Assembly: GCA_964035575.1 (NCBI GenBank)
Contig: OZ037901.1
Coordinates: forward strand, 310,001 to 374,000
From: Rhynchopus sp. YZ270_cl-10
Taxonomy: Eukaryota > Euglenozoa > Diplonemea > Diplonemida > Diplonemidae
Reading direction: 5' to 3'
DNA length: 64,000 nt
Shown: in pieces, positions 14,634 through 29,600 of the stretch
Position numbering within the stretch: position 1 is the stretch's first letter
Layout of the letters: every line of letters begins with the position of its first letter
Notes under the pieces: generated by a model
Seen by the model: the letters and a program-made list of their open reading frames with translations, nothing else
Database searches by the model: none
Told to the model about the DNA's origin: nothing
Made by a program: the position numbers and the translations under genes

Positions 14634-17600
14634 TCAAAAAGCGCCCGTGTTGTACGCGACAAAACGACCCGTCTGAAAGCGTCCGTTCTGTACGCGACAA
14701 AACGACCCGTCTAAAAGCGTCCGTGTTGTACGCGACAAAACGACCCGTCTAAAAGCGTCCGTGTTGTACGCGACAAAACGACCCGTATAAAAGCGTCCGT
14801 GTTGTACGCGACAAAACGACCCGTCAAAAAGCGCCCGTGTTGTACGCGACAAAACGACCCGTATAAAAGCGTCCGTTCTGTACGCGACAAAACGACCCGT
14901 CTAAAAGAGTCCGTGTTGTACGCGACAAAACGACCCGTATAAAAGCGTCCGTTCTGTACGCGACAAAACGACCCGTATAAAAGCGCCCGTGTTGTACGCG
15001 ACAAAACGACCCGTCAAAAAGCGCCCGTGTTGTACGCGACAAAACGACCCGTCAAAAAGCGTCCGTGTTGTACGCGACAAAACGACCCGTCTGAAAGCGT
15101 CCGTTCTGTACGCGACAAAACGACCCGTCTAAAAGCGCCCGTGTTGTACGCGACAAAACGACCCGTATAAAAGCGTCCGTTCTGTACGCGACAAAACGAC
15201 CCGTCTAAAAGCGTCCGTTCTGTACGCGACAAAACGACCCGTCTAAAAGCGCCCGTTTCGTACGCGACAAAACGACCCTTCTAAAAGCGTCCGTGTTGTA
15301 CGCGACAAAACGACCCGTCTATAAGCGTCCGTGTTGTACGCGACAAAACGACCCGTCTAAAAGCGTCCGTTCTGTACGCGACAAAACGACCCGTCTAAAA
15401 GCGTCCGTTCTGTACGCGACAAAACGACCCGTCTAAAAGCGTCCGTTCTGTACGCGACAAAACGACCCGTCTAAAAGCGCCCGTGTTGTACGCGACAAAA
15501 CGACCCGTCTAAAAGCGTCCGTGTTGTACGCGACAAAACGACCCGTCTGAAAGCGTCCGTTCTGTACGCGACAAAACGACCCGTATAAAAGCGTCCGTTC
15601 TGTACGCGACAAAACGACCCGTATAAAAGCGTCCGTTCTGTACGCGACAAAACGACCCGTCTAAAAGCGTCCGTGTTGTACGCGACAAAACGACCCGTCT
15701 AAAAGCGCCCGTGTTGTACGCGACAAAACGACCCGTCAAAAAGCGCCCGTGTTGTACGCGACAAAACGACCCGTATAAAAGCGCCCGTGTTGTACGCGAC
15801 AAAACGACCCGTATAAAAGCGCCCGTGTTGTACGCGACAAAACGACCCGTCTGAAAGCGTCCGTTCTGTACGCGACAAAACGACCCGTCTAAAAGCGTCC
15901 GTTCTGTACGCGACAAAACGACCCGTCTAAAAGCGTCCGTGTTGTACGCGACAAAACGACCCGTCTAAAAGCGCCCGTGTTGTACGCGACAAAACGACCC
16001 GTCTAAAAGCGCCCGTGTTGTACGCGACAAAACGACCCGTATAAAAGCGTCCGTTCTGTACGCGACAAAACGACCCGTCTAAAAGCGTCCGTTCTGTACG
16101 CGACAAAACGACCCGTATAAAAGCGCCCGTGTTGTACGCGACAAAACGACCCGTATAAAAGCGTCCGTTCTGTACGCGACAAAACGACCCGTCTAAAAGC
16201 GTCCGTTCTGTACGCGACAAAACGACCCGTCTAAAAGCGTCCGTGTTGTACGCGACAAAACGACCCGTCTGAAAGCGTCCGTTCTGTACGCGACAAAACG
16301 ACCCGTATAAAAGCGCCCGTGTTGTACGCGACAAAACGACCCGTCTAAAAGCGTCCGTTCTGTACGCGACAAAACGACCCGTCAAAAAGCGCCCGTGTTG
16401 TACGCGACAAAACGACCCGTCAAAAAGCGTCCGTGTTGTACGCGACAAAACGACCCGTCTGAAAGCGTCCGTTCTGTACGCGACAAAACGACCCGTATAA
16501 AAGCGCCCGTGTTGTACGCGACAAAACGACCCGTATAAAAGCGTCCGTTCTGTACGCGACAAAACGACCCGTCTAAAAGCGCCCGTTTCGTACGCGACAA
16601 AACGACCCTTCTAAAAGCGTCCGTGTTGTACGCGACAAAACGACCCGTCTGAAAGCGTCCGTTCTGTACGCGACAAAACGACCCGTATAAAAGCGTCCGT
16701 TCTGTACGCGACAAAACGACCCGTCTAAAAGCGCCCGTGTTGTACGCGACAAAACGACCCGTCTGAAAGCGTCCGTTCTGTACGCGACAAAACGACCCGT
16801 CTAAAAGCGTCCGTGTTGTACGCGACAAAACGACCCGTATAAAAGCGTCCGTGTTGTACGCGACAAAACGACCCGTCTGAAAGCGTCCGTTCTGTACGCG
16901 ACAAAACGACCCGTATAAAAGCGCCCGTGTTGTACGCGACAAAACGACCCGTCTAAAAGCGTCCGTGTTGTACGCGACAAAACGACCCGTCTAAAAGCGT
17001 CCGTTCTGTACGCGACAAAACGACCCGTATAAAAGCGCCCGTGTTGTACGCGACAAAACGACCCGTATAAAAGCGTCCGTTCTGTACGCGACAAAACGAC
17101 CCGTCTAAAAGCGTCCGTGTTGTACGCGACAAAACGACCCGTCTAAAAGCGCCCGTGTTGTACGCGACAAAACGACCCGTCAAAAAGCGCCCGTGTTGTA
17201 CGCGACAAAACGACCCGTATAAAAGCGCCCGTGTTGTACGCGACAAAACGACCCGTCTAAAAGCGTCCGTGTTGTACGCGACAAAACGACCCGTCTAAAA
17301 GCGTCCGTGTTGTACGCGACAAAACGACCCGTCAAAAAGCGCCCGTGTTGTACGCGACAAAACGACCCGTATAAAAGCGTCCGTGTTGTACGCGACAAAA
17401 CGACCCGTCTGAAAGCGTCCGTTCTGTTCGCGACAAAACGACCCGTCTAAAAGCGCCCGTGTTGTACGCGACAAAACGACCCGTCAAAAAGCGCCCGTGT
17501 TGTACGCGACAAAACGACCCGTATAAAAGCGTCCGTGTTGTACGCGACAAAACGACCCGTCAAAAAGCGCCCGTGTTGTACGCGACAAAACGACCCGTCT

Positions 17601-20600
17601 GAAAGCGTCCGTTCTGTACGCGACAAAACGACCCGTCTAAAAGCGTCCGTGTTGTACGCGACAAAACGACCCGTCTAAAAGCGTCCGTGTTGTACGCGAC
17701 AAAACGACCCGTATAAAAGCGTCCGTTCTGTACGCGACAAAACGACCCGTCTAAAAGCGTCCGTGTTGTACGCGACAAAACGACCCGTCAAAAAGCGCCC
17801 GTGTTGTACGCGACAAAACGACCCGTATAAAAGCGTCCGTTCTGTACGCGACAAAACGACCCGTCTAAAAGAGTCCGTGTTGTACGCGACAAAACGACCC
17901 GTATAAAAGCGTCCGTTCTGTACGCGACAAAACGACCCGTATAAAAGCGCCCGTGTTGTACGCGACAAAACGACCCGTCAAAAAGCGCCCGTGTTGTACG
18001 CGACAAAACGACCCGTCAAAAAGCGTCCGTGTTGTACGCGACAAAACGACCCGTCTGAAAGCGTCCGTTCTGTACGCGACAAAACGACCCGTCTAAAAGC
18101 GCCCGTGTTGTACGCGACAAAACGACCCGTATAAAAGCGTCCGTTCTGTACGCGACAAAACGACCCGTCTAAAAGCGTCCGTTCTGTACGCGACAAAACG
18201 ACCCGTCTAAAAGCGCCCGTTTCGTACGCGACAAAACGACCCTTCTAAAAGCGTCCGTGTTGTACGCGACAAAACGACCCGTCTATAAGCGTCCGTGTTG
18301 TACGCGACAAAACGACCCGTCTAAAAGCGTCCGTTCTGTACGCGACAAAACGACCCGTCTAAAAGCGTCCGTTCTGTACGCGACAAAACGACCCGTCTAA
18401 AAGCGTCCGTTCTGTACGCGACAAAACGACCCGTCTAAAAGCGCCCGTGTTGTACGCGACAAAACGACCCGTCTAAAAGCGTCCGTGTTGTACGCGACAA
18501 AACGACCCGTCTGAAAGCGTCCGTTCTGTACGCGACAAAACGACCCGTATAAAAGCGTCCGTTCTGTACGCGACAAAACGACCCGTATAAAAGCGTCCGT
18601 TCTGTACGCGACAAAACGACCCGTCTAAAAGCGTCCGTGTTGTACGCGACAAAACGACCCGTCTAAAAGCGCCCGTGTTGTACGCGACAAAACGACCCGT
18701 CAAAAAGCGCCCGTGTTGTACGCGACAAAACGACCCGTATAAAAGCGCCCGTGTTGTACGCGACAAAACGACCCGTATAAAAGCGCCCGTGTTGTACGCG
18801 ACAAAACGACCCGTCTGAAAGCGTCCGTTCTGTACGCGACAAAACGACCCGTCTAAAAGCGTCCGTTCTGTACGCGACAAAACGACCCGTCTAAAAGCGT
18901 CCGTGTTGTACGCGACAAAACGACCCGTCTAAAAGCGCCCGTGTTGTACGCGACAAAACGACCCGTCTAAAAGCGCCCGTGTTGTACGCGACAAAACGAC
19001 CCGTATAAAAGCGTCCGTTCTGTACGCGACAAAACGACCCGTCTAAAAGCGTCCGTTCTGTACGCGACAAAACGACCCGTATAAAAGCGCCCGTGTTGTA
19101 CGCGACAAAACGACCCGTATAAAAGCGTCCGTTCTGTACGCGACAAAACGACCCGTCTAAAAGCGTCCGTTCTGTACGCGACAAAACGACCCGTCTAAAA
19201 GCGTCCGTGTTGTACGCGACAAAACGACCCGTCTGAAAGCGTCCGTTCTGTACGCGACAAAACGACCCGTATAAAAGCGCCCGTGTTGTACGCGACAAAA
19301 CGACCCGTCTAAAAGCGTCCGTTCTGTACGCGACAAAACGACCCGTCAAAAAGCGCCCGTGTTGTACGCGACAAAACGACCCGTCAAAAAGCGTCCGTGT
19401 TGTACGCGACAAAACGACCCGTCTGAAAGCGTCCGTTCTGTACGCGACAAAACGACCCGTATAAAAGCGCCCGTGTTGTACGCGACAAAACGACCCGTAT
19501 AAAAGCGTCCGTTCTGTACGCGACAAAACGACCCGTCTAAAAGCGCCCGTTTCGTACGCGACAAAACGACCCTTCTAAAAGCGTCCGTGTTGTACGCGAC
19601 AAAACGACCCGTCTGAAAGCGTCCGTTCTGTACGCGACAAAACGACCCGTATAAAAGCGTCCGTTCTGTACGCGACAAAACGACCCGTCTAAAAGCGCCC
19701 GTGTTGTACGCGACAAAACGACCCGTCTGAAAGCGTCCGTTCTGTACGCGACAAAACGACCCGTATAAAAGCGCCCGTGTTGTACGCGACAAAACGACCC
19801 GTCTAAAAGCGTCCGTGTTGTACGCGACAAAACGACCCGTCTAAAAGCGTCCGTTCTGTACGCGACAAAACGACCCGTATAAAAGCGCCCGTGTTGTACG
19901 CGACAAAACGACCCGTATAAAAGCGTCCGTTCTGTACGCGACAAAACGACCCGTCTAAAAGCGTCCGTGTTGTACGCGACAAAACGACCCGTCTAAAAGC
20001 GCCCGTGTTGTACGCGACAAAACGACCCGTCAAAAAGCGCCCGTGTTGTACGCGACAAAACGACCCGTATAAAAGCGCCCGTGTTGTACGCGACAAAACG
20101 ACCCGTCTAAAAGCGTCCGTGTTGTACGCGACAAAACGACCCGTCTAAAAGCGTCCGTGTTGTACGCGACAAAACGACCCGTCAAAAAGCGCCCGTGTTG
20201 TACGCGACAAAACGACCCGTATAAAAGCGTCCGTGTTGTACGCGACAAAACGACCCGTCTGAAAGCGTCCGTTCTGTTCGCGACAAAACGACCCGTCTAA
20301 AAGCGCCCGTGTTGTACGCGACAAAACGACCCGTCAAAAAGCGCCCGTGTTGTACGCGACAAAACGACCCGTATAAAAGCGTCCGTGTTGTACGCGACAA
20401 AACGACCCGTCAAAAAGCGCCCGTGTTGTACGCGACAAAACGACCCGTCTGAAAGCGTCCGTTCTGTACGCGACAAAACGACCCGTCTAAAAGCGTCCGT
20501 GTTGTACGCGACAAAACGACCCGTCTAAAAGCGTCCGTGTTGTACGCGACAAAACGACCCGTATAAAAGCGTCCGTGTTGTACGCGACAAAACGACCCGT
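14634..20600. repeat. Second family of higher-order blocks (2964-bp period) in the satellite
   Basis: Variant order around 15014-17560 recurs around 17978-20524 at an offset of 2964 bp (78 units), with one local shift to 2850 bp. A related stretch returns near 24059 at +5586 bp (147 units) from 18473. These blocks overlap in content with the 4978-bp family upstream, so the array looks like repeated segmental copying of a few founder blocks rather than one uniform repeat. Confidence 0.75.
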
Positions 20601-23600
20601 CAAAAAGCGCCCGTGTTGTACGCGACAAAACGACCCGTATAAAAGCGTCCGTTCTGTACGCGACAAAACGACCCGTCTAAAAGAGTCCGTGTTGTACGCG
20701 ACAAAACGACCCGTATAAAAGCGTCCGTTCTGTACGCGACAAAACGACCCGTATAAAAGCGCCCGTGTTGTACGCGACAAAACGACCCGTCAAAAAGCGC
20801 CCGTGTTGTACGCGACAAAACGACCCGTCAAAAAGCGTCCGTGTTGTACGCGACAAAACGACCCGTCTGAAAGCGTCCGTTCTGTACGCGACAAAACGAC
20901 CCGTCTAAAAGCGCCCGTGTTGTACGCGACAAAACGACCCGTATAAAAGCGTCCGTTCTGTACGCGACAAAACGACCCGTCTAAAAGCGTCCGTTCTGTA
21001 CGCGACAAAACGACCCGTCTAAAAGCGCCCGTTTCGTACGCGACAAAACGACCCTTCTAAAAGCGTCCGTGTTGTACGCGACAAAACGACCCGTCTGAAA
21101 GCGTCCGTTCTGTACGCGACAAAACGACCCGTATAAAAGCGTCCGTTCTGTACGCGACAAAACGACCCGTCTAAAAGCGTCCGTGTTGTACGCGACAAAA
21201 CGACCCGTATAAAAGCGTCCGTGTTGTACGCGACAAAACGACCCGTCTGAAAGCGTCCGTTCTGTACGCGACAAAACGACCCGTCTAAAAGCGTCCGTTC
21301 TGTACGCGACAAAACGACCCGTATAAAAGCGCCCGTGTTGTACGCGACAAAACGACCCGTCTAAAAGCGTCCGTGTTGTACGCGACAAAACGACCCGTCT
21401 GAAAGCGTCCGTTCTGTACGCGACAAAACGACCCGTATAAAAGCGCCCGTGTTGTACGCGACAAAACGACCCGTCTAAAAGCGCCCGTGTTGTACGCGAC
21501 AAAACGACCCGTATAAAAGCGTCCGTTCTGTACGCGACAAAAGGACCCGTCTAAAACCGTCCGTGTTGTACGCGACAAAACGACCCGTCTAAAAGCGTCC
21601 GTGTTGTACGCGACAAAACGACCCGTCTAAAAGCGCCCGTGTTGTACGCGACAAAACGACCCGTCTAAAAGCGTCCGTTCTGTACGCGACAAAACGACCT
21701 GTCTAAAAGCGTCTGTGTTGTACGCGACAAAACGACCCGTATAAAAGCGTCCGTTCTGTACTCGACAAAACGACCCGTCAAAAAGCGCCCGTGTTGTACG
21801 CGACAAAACGACCCGTCTGAAAGCGTCCGTTCTGTACGCGACAAAACTACCCGTATAAAAGCGCCCGTGTTGTACGCGACAAAACGACCCGTCTGAAAGC
21901 GTCCGTTCTGTACGCGACAAAACGACCCGTATAAAAGCGCCCGTGTTGTACGCGACAAAACGACCCGTCTAAAAGCGTCCGTTCTGTACGCGACAAAACG
22001 ACCCGTCAAAAAGCGCCCGTGTTGTACGCGACAAAACGACCCGTCAAAAAGCGTCCGTGTTGTACGCGACAAAACGACCCGTCTGAAAGCGTCCGTTCTG
22101 TACGCGACAAAACGACCCGTATAAAAGCGCCCGTGTTGTACGCGACAAAACGACCCGTATAAAAGCGTCCGTTCTGTACGCGACAAAACGACCCGTCTAA
22201 AAGCGCCCGTTTCGTACGCGACAAAACGACCCTTCTAAAAGCGTCCGTGTTGTACGCGACAAAACGACCCGTCTGAAAGCGTCCGTTCTGTACGCGACAA
22301 AACGACCCGTATAAAAGCGTCCGTTCTGTACGCGACAAAACGACCCGTCTAAAAGCGCCCGTGTTGTACGCGACAAAACGACCCGTATAAAAGCGTCCGT
22401 TCTGTACGCGACAAAACGACCCGTCTAAAAGAGTCCGTGTTGTACGCGACAAAACGACCCGTATAAAAGCGTCCGTTCTGTACGCGACAAAACGACCCGT
22501 CTAAAAGAGTCCGTGTTGTACGCGACAAAACGACCCGTCTAAAAGCGTCCGTTCTGTACGCGACAAAACGACCCGTCTAAAAGCGTCCGTGTTGTACGCG
22601 ACAAAACGACCCGTATAAAAGCGTCCGTTCTGTACGCGACAAAACGACCCGTCTAAAAGCGTCCGTTCTGTACGCGACAAAACGACCCGTATAAAAGCGC
22701 CCGTGTTGTACGCGACAAAACGACCCGTATAAAAGCGTCCGTTCTGTACGCGACAAAACGACCCGTCTAAAAGCGCCCGTTTCGTACGCGACAAAACGAC
22801 CCTTCTAAAAGCGTCCGTGTTGTACGCGACAAAACGACCCGTCTATAAGCGTCCGTGTTGTACGCGACAAAACGACCCGTCTAAAAGCGTCCGTTCTGTA
22901 CGCGACAAAACGACCCGTCTAAAAGCGTCCGTTCTGTACGCGACAAAACGACCCGTCTAAAAGCGTCCGTTCTGTACGCGACAAAACGACCCGTCTAAAA
23001 GCGCCCGTGTTGTACGCGACAAAACGACCCGTCTAAAAGCGTCCGTGTTGTACGCGACAAAACGACCCGTATAAAAGCGTCCGTGTTGTACGCGACAAAA
23101 CGACCCGTATAAAAGCGTCCGTGTTGTACGCGACAAAACGACCCGTATAAAAGCGCCCGTGTTGTACGCGACAAAACGACCCGTCTGAAAGCGTCCGTTC
23201 TGTACGCGACAAAACGACCCGTATAAAAGCGTCCGTTCTGTACGCGACAAAACGACCCGTCTAAAAGCGTCCGTGTTGTACGCGACAAAACGACCCGTAT
23301 AAAAGCGTCCGTGTTGTACGCGACAAAACGACCCGTCTGAAAGCGTCCGTTCTGTACGCGACAAAACGACCCGTCTAAAAGCGTCCGTTCTGTACGCGAC
23401 AAAACGACCCGTATAAAAGCGCCCGTGTTGTACGCGACAAAACGACCCGTCTAAAAGCGTCCGTGTTGTACGCGACAAAACGACCCGTCTGAAAGCGTCC
23501 GTTCTGTACGCGACAAAACGACCCGTATAAAAGCGCCCGTGTTGTACGCGACAAAACGACCCGTCTAAAAGCGCCCGTGTTGTACGCGACAAAACGACCC

Positions 23601-26600
23601 GTATAAAAGCGTCCGTTCTGTACGCGACAAAAGGACCCGTCTAAAACCGTCCGTGTTGTACGCGACAAAACGACCCGTCTAAAAGCGTCCGTGTTGTACG
23701 CGACAAAACGACCCGTCTAAAAGCGCCCGTGTTGTACGCGACAAAACGACCCGTCTAAAAGCGTCCGTTCTGTACGCGACAAAACGACCCGTCTAAAAGC
23801 GCCCGTTTCGTACGCGACAAAACGACCCTTCTAAAAGCGTCCGTGTTGTACGCGACAAAACGACCCGTCTATAAGCGTCCGTGTTGTACGCGACAAAACG
23901 ACCCGTCTAAAAGCGTCCGTTCTGTACGCGACAAAACGACCCGTCTAAAAGCGTCCGTTCTGTACGCGACAAAACGACCCGTCTAAAAGCGTCCGTTCTG
24001 TACGCGACAAAACGACCCGTCTAAAAGCGCCCGTGTTGTACGCGACAAAACGACCCGTCTAAAAGCGTCCGTGTTGTACGCGACAAAACGACCCGTCTGA
24101 AAGCGTCCGTTCTGTACGCGACAAAACGACCCGTATAAAAGCGTCCGTTCTGTACGCGACAAAACGACCCGTATAAAAGCGTCCGTTCTGTACGCGACAA
24201 AACGACCCGTCTAAAAGCGTCCGTGTTGTACGCGACAAAACGACCCGTCTAAAAGCGCCCGTGTTGTACGCGACAAAACGACCCGTCAAAAAGCGCCCGT
24301 GTTGTACGCGACAAAACGACCCGTATAAAAGCGCCCGTGTTGTACGCGACAAAACGACCCGTATAAAAGCGCCCGTGTTGTACGCGACAAAACGACCCGT
24401 CTGAAAGCGTCCGTTCTGTACGCGACAAAACGACCCGTCTAAAAGCGTCCGTTCTGTACGCGACAAAACGACCCGTCTAAAAGCGTCCGTGTTGTACGCG
24501 ACAAAACGACCCGTCTAAAAGCGCCCGTGTTGTACGCGACAAAACGACCCGTCTAAAAGCGCCCGTGTTGTACGCGACAAAACGACCCGTATAAAAGCGT
24601 CCGTTCTGTACGCGACAAAACGACCCGTCTAAAAGCGTCCGTTCTGTACGCGACAAAACGACCCGTATAAAAGCGCCCGTGTTGTACGCGACAAAACGAC
24701 CCGTATAAAAGCGTCCGTTCTGTACGCGACAAAACGACCCGTCTAAAAGCGTCCGTTCTGTACGCGACAAAACGACCCGTCTAAAAGCGTCCGTGTTGTA
24801 CGCGACAAAACGACCCGTCTGAAAGCGTCCGTTCTGTACGCGACAAAACGACCCGTATAAAAGCGCCCGTGTTGTACGCGACAAAACGACCCGTCTAAAA
24901 GCGTCCGTTCTGTACGCGACAAAACGACCCGTCAAAAAGCGCCCGTGTTGTACGCGACAAAACGACCCGTCAAAAAGCGTCCGTGTTGTACGCGACAAAA
25001 CGACCCGTCTGAAAGCGTCCGTTCTGTACGCGACAAAACGACCCGTATAAAAGCGCCCGTGTTGTACGCGACAAAACGACCCGTATAAAAGCGTCCGTTC
25101 TGTACGCGACAAAACGACCCGTCTAAAAGCGCCCGTTTCGTACGCGACAAAACGACCCTTCTAAAAGCGTCCGTGTTGTACGCGACAAAACGACCCGTCT
25201 GAAAGCGTCCGTTCTGTACGCGACAAAACGACCCGTATAAAAGCGTCCGTTCTGTACGCGACAAAACGACCCGTCTAAAAGCGCCCGTGTTGTACGCGAC
25301 AAAACGACCCGTATAAAAGCGTCCGTTCTGTACGCGACAAAACGACCCGTCTAAAAGAGTCCGTGTTGTACGCGACAAAACGACCCGTATAAAAGCGTCC
25401 GTTCTGTACGCGACAAAACGACCCGTCTAAAAGCGCCCGTGTTGTACGCGACAAAACGACCCGTCTAAAAGCGCCCGTGTTGTACGCGACAAAACGACCC
25501 GTCTAAAAGCGTCCGTGTTGTACGCGACAAAACGACCCGTCTAAAAGCGTCCGTTCTGTACGCGACAAAACGACCCGTATAAAAGCGCCCGTGTTGTACG
25601 CGACAAAACGACCCGTCTGAAAGCGTCCGTGTTGTACGCGACAAAACGACCCGTCTAAAAGCGTCCGTTCTGTACGCGACAAAACGACCCGTCTAAAAGC
25701 GCCCGTGTTGTACGCGACAAAACGACCCGTCAAAAAGCGTCCGTGTTGTACGCGACAAAACGACCCGTCTGAAAGCGTCCGTTCTGTACGCGACAAAACG
25801 ACCCGTATAAAAGCGCCCGTGTTGTACGCGACAAAACGACCCGTCTAAAAGCGCCCGTGTTGTACGCGACAAAACGACCCGTATAAAAGCGTCCGTTCTG
25901 TACGCGACAAAACGACCCGTCTAAAAGCGCCCGTTTCGTACGCGACAAAACGACCCTTCTAAAAGCGTCCGTGTTGTACGCGACAAAACGACCCGTCTAT
26001 AAGCGTCCGTGTTGTACGCGACAAAACGACCCGTCTAAAAGCGTCCGTTCTGTACGCGACAAAACGACCCGTCTAAAAGCGTCCGTTCTGTACGCGACAA
26101 AACGACCCGTCTAAAAGCGTCCGTTCTGTACGCGACAAAACGACCCGTCTAAAAGCGCCCGTGTTGTACGCGACAAAACGACCCGTCTAAAAGCGTCCGT
26201 GTTGTACGCGACAAAACGACCCGTATAAAAGCGTCCGTGTTGTACGCGACAAAACGACCCGTCTAAAAGCGCCCGTGTTGTACGCGACAAAACGACCCGT
26301 CTGAAAGCGTCCGTTCTGTACGCGACAAAACGACCCGTATAAAAGCGTCCGTTCTGTACGCGACAAAACGACCCGTCTAAAAGCGTCCGTGTTGTACGCG
26401 ACAAAACGACCCGTATAAAAGCGTCCGTGTTGTACGCGACAAAACGACCCGTCTGAAAGCGTCCGTTCTGTACGCGACAAAACGACCCGTCTAAAAGCGT
26501 CCGTTCTGTACGCGACAAAACGACCCGTATAAAAGCGCCCGTGTTGTACGCGACAAAACGACCCGTCTAAAAGCGTCCGTTCTGTACGCGACAAAACGAC

Positions 26601-29600
26601 CCGTCTAAAAGCGCCCGTGTTGTACGCGACAAAACGACCCGTCTAAAAGCGTCCGTGTTGTACGCGACAAAACGACCCGTATAAAAGCGTCCGTGTTGTA
26701 CGCGACAAAACGACCCGTCTGAAAGCGTCCGTTCTGTACGCGACAAAACGACCCGTATAAAAGCGTCCGTTCTGTACGCGACAAAACGACCCGTCTAAAA
26801 GCGCCCGTGTTGTACGCGACAAAACGACCCGTATAAAAGCGTCCGTTCTGTACGCGACAAAACGACCCGTCTAAAAGAGTCCGTGTTGTACGCGACAAAA
26901 CGACCCGTATAAAAGCGTCCGTTCTGTACGCGACAAAACGACCCGTCTAAAAGCGTCCGTTCTGTACGCGACAAAACGACCCGTCTAAAAGCGTCCGTTC
27001 TGTACGCGACAAAACGACCCGTATAAAAGCGCCCGTGTTGTACGCGACAAAACGACCCGTCAAAAAGCGCCCGTGTTGTACGCGACAAAACGACCCGTCA
27101 AAAAGCGTCCGTGTTGTACGCGACAAAACGACCCGTCTGAAAGCGTCCGTTCTGTACGCGACAAAACGACCCGTATAAAAGCGCCCGTGTTGTACGCGAC
27201 AAAACGACCCGTCTAAAAGCGCCCGTGTTGTACGCGACAAAACGACCCGTATAAAAGCGTCCGTTCTGTACGCGACAAAACGACCCGTCTAAAAGCGTCC
27301 GTTCTGTACGCGACAAAACGACCCGTATAAAAGCGCCCGTGTTGTACGCGACAAAACGACCCGTCTAAAAGCGTCCGTGTTGTACGCGACAAAACGACCC
27401 GTCTGAAAGCGTCCGTTCTGTACGCGACAAAACGACCCGTATAAAAGCGCCCGTGTTGTACGCGACAAAACGACCCGTATAAAAGCGTCCGTGTTGTACG
27501 CGACAAAACGACCCGTCTGAAAGCGTCCGTTCTGTACGCGACAAAACGACCCGTCTAAAAGCGTCCGTGTTGTACGCGACAAAACGACCCGTATAAAAGC
27601 GTCCGTTCTGTACGCGACAAAAGGACCCGTCTAAAAGCGTCCGTGTTGTACGCGACAAAACGACCCGTCTAAAAGCGTCCGTGTTGTACGCGACAAAACG
27701 ACCCGTCTAAAAGCGCCCGTGTTGTACGCGACAAAACGACCCGTCTAAAAGCGTCCGTGTTGTACGCGACAAAACGACCCGTCTGAAAGCGTCCGTGTTG
27801 TACGCGACAAAACGACCCGTCTAAAAGCGTCCGTGTTGTACGCGACAAAACGACCCGTATAAAAGCGTCCGTGTTGTACGCGACAAAACGACCCGTCTGA
27901 AAGCGTCCGTTCTGTACGCGACAAAACGACCCGTATAAAAGCGCCCGTGTTGTACGCGACAAAACGACCCGTCTAAAAGCGTCCGTGTTGTACGCGACAA
28001 AACGACCCGTCTAAAAGCGCCCGTGTTGTACGCGACAAAACGACCCGTCTAAAAGCGTCCGTGTTGTACGCGACAAAACGACCCGTCTAAAAGCGTCCGT
28101 GTTGTACGCGACAAAACGACCCGTCTAAAAGCGTCCGTTCTGTACGCGACAAAACGACCCGTCTGAAAGCGCCCGTGTTGTACGCGACAAAACGACCCGT
28201 TTTAAAGCGCCCGTGTTGTACGCGACAAAACGACCCGTCTAAAAGCGTCCGTTCTGTACGCGACAAAACGACCCGTCTAAAAGCGTCCGTTCTGTACGCG
28301 ACAAAACGACCCGTCTAAAAGCGTCCGTGTTGTACGCGACAAAACGACCCGTCTAAAAGCGTCCGTGTTGTACGCGACAAAACGACCCGTCTAAAAGCGC
28401 CCGTGTTGTACGCGACAAAACGACCCGTATAAAAGCGTCCGTTCTGTACGCGACAAAACGACCCGTCTAAAAGCGTCCGTGTTGTACGCGACAAAACGAC
28501 CCGTCTAAAAGCGCCCGTGTTGTACGCGACAAAACGACCCGTCTAAAAGCGTCCGTTCTGTACGCGACAAAACGACCCGTCTAAAAGCGTTCGTGTTGTA
28601 CGCGACAAAACGACCCGTCTAAAAGCGCCCGTGTTGTACGCGACAAAACGACCCGTCTAAAAGCGCCCGTTTCGTACGCGACAAAACGACCCTTCTAAAA
28701 GCGTCCGTGTTGTACGCGACAAAACGACCTGTCTAAAAGCGCCCGTGTTGTACGCGACAAAACGACCCGTCTAAAAGCGTCCGTGTTGTACGCGACAAAA
28801 CGACCCGTATAAAAGCGTCCGTTCTGTACGCGACAAAACGACCCGTCTAAAAGCGTTCGTGTTGTACGCGACAAAACGACCCGTCTAAAAGCGTCCGTGT
28901 TGTACGCGACAAAACGACCCGTCTAAAAGCGCCCGTTTCGTACGCGACAAAACGACCTTTCTAAAAGCGTCCGTGTTGTACGCGACAAAACGACCTGTCT
29001 AAAAGCGCCCGTGTTGTACGCGACAAAACGACCCGTCTAAAAGCGCCCGTGTTGTACGCGACAAAACGACCCGTTTTAAAGCGCCCGTTCTGTACGCGAC
29101 AAAACGACCCGTCTAAAAGCGTCCGTGTTGTACGCGACAAAACGACCCGTCTAAAAGCGTCCGTGTTGTACGCGACAAAACGACCCGTCTAAAAGCGTCC
29201 GTTCTGTACGCGACAAAACGACCCGTCTAAAAGCGCCCGTGTTGTACGCGACAAAACGACCCGTATAAAAGCGTCCGTTCTGTACGCGACAAAACGACCC
29301 GTCTAAAAGCGTCCGTTCTGTACGCGACAAAACGACCCGTATAAAAGCGCCCGTGTTGTACGCGACAAAACGACCCGTCAAAAAGCGTCCGTTCTGTACG
29401 CGACAAAACGACCCGTCTAAAAGCGCCCGTGTTGTACGCGACAAAACGACCCGTATAAAAGCGTCCGTTCTGTACGCGACAAAACGACCCGTCTAAAAGC
29501 GTCCGTTCTGTACGCGACAAAACGACCCGTCTAAAAGCGCCCGTGTTGTACGCGACAAAACGACCCGTATAAAAGCGTCCGTTCTGTACGCGACAAAACG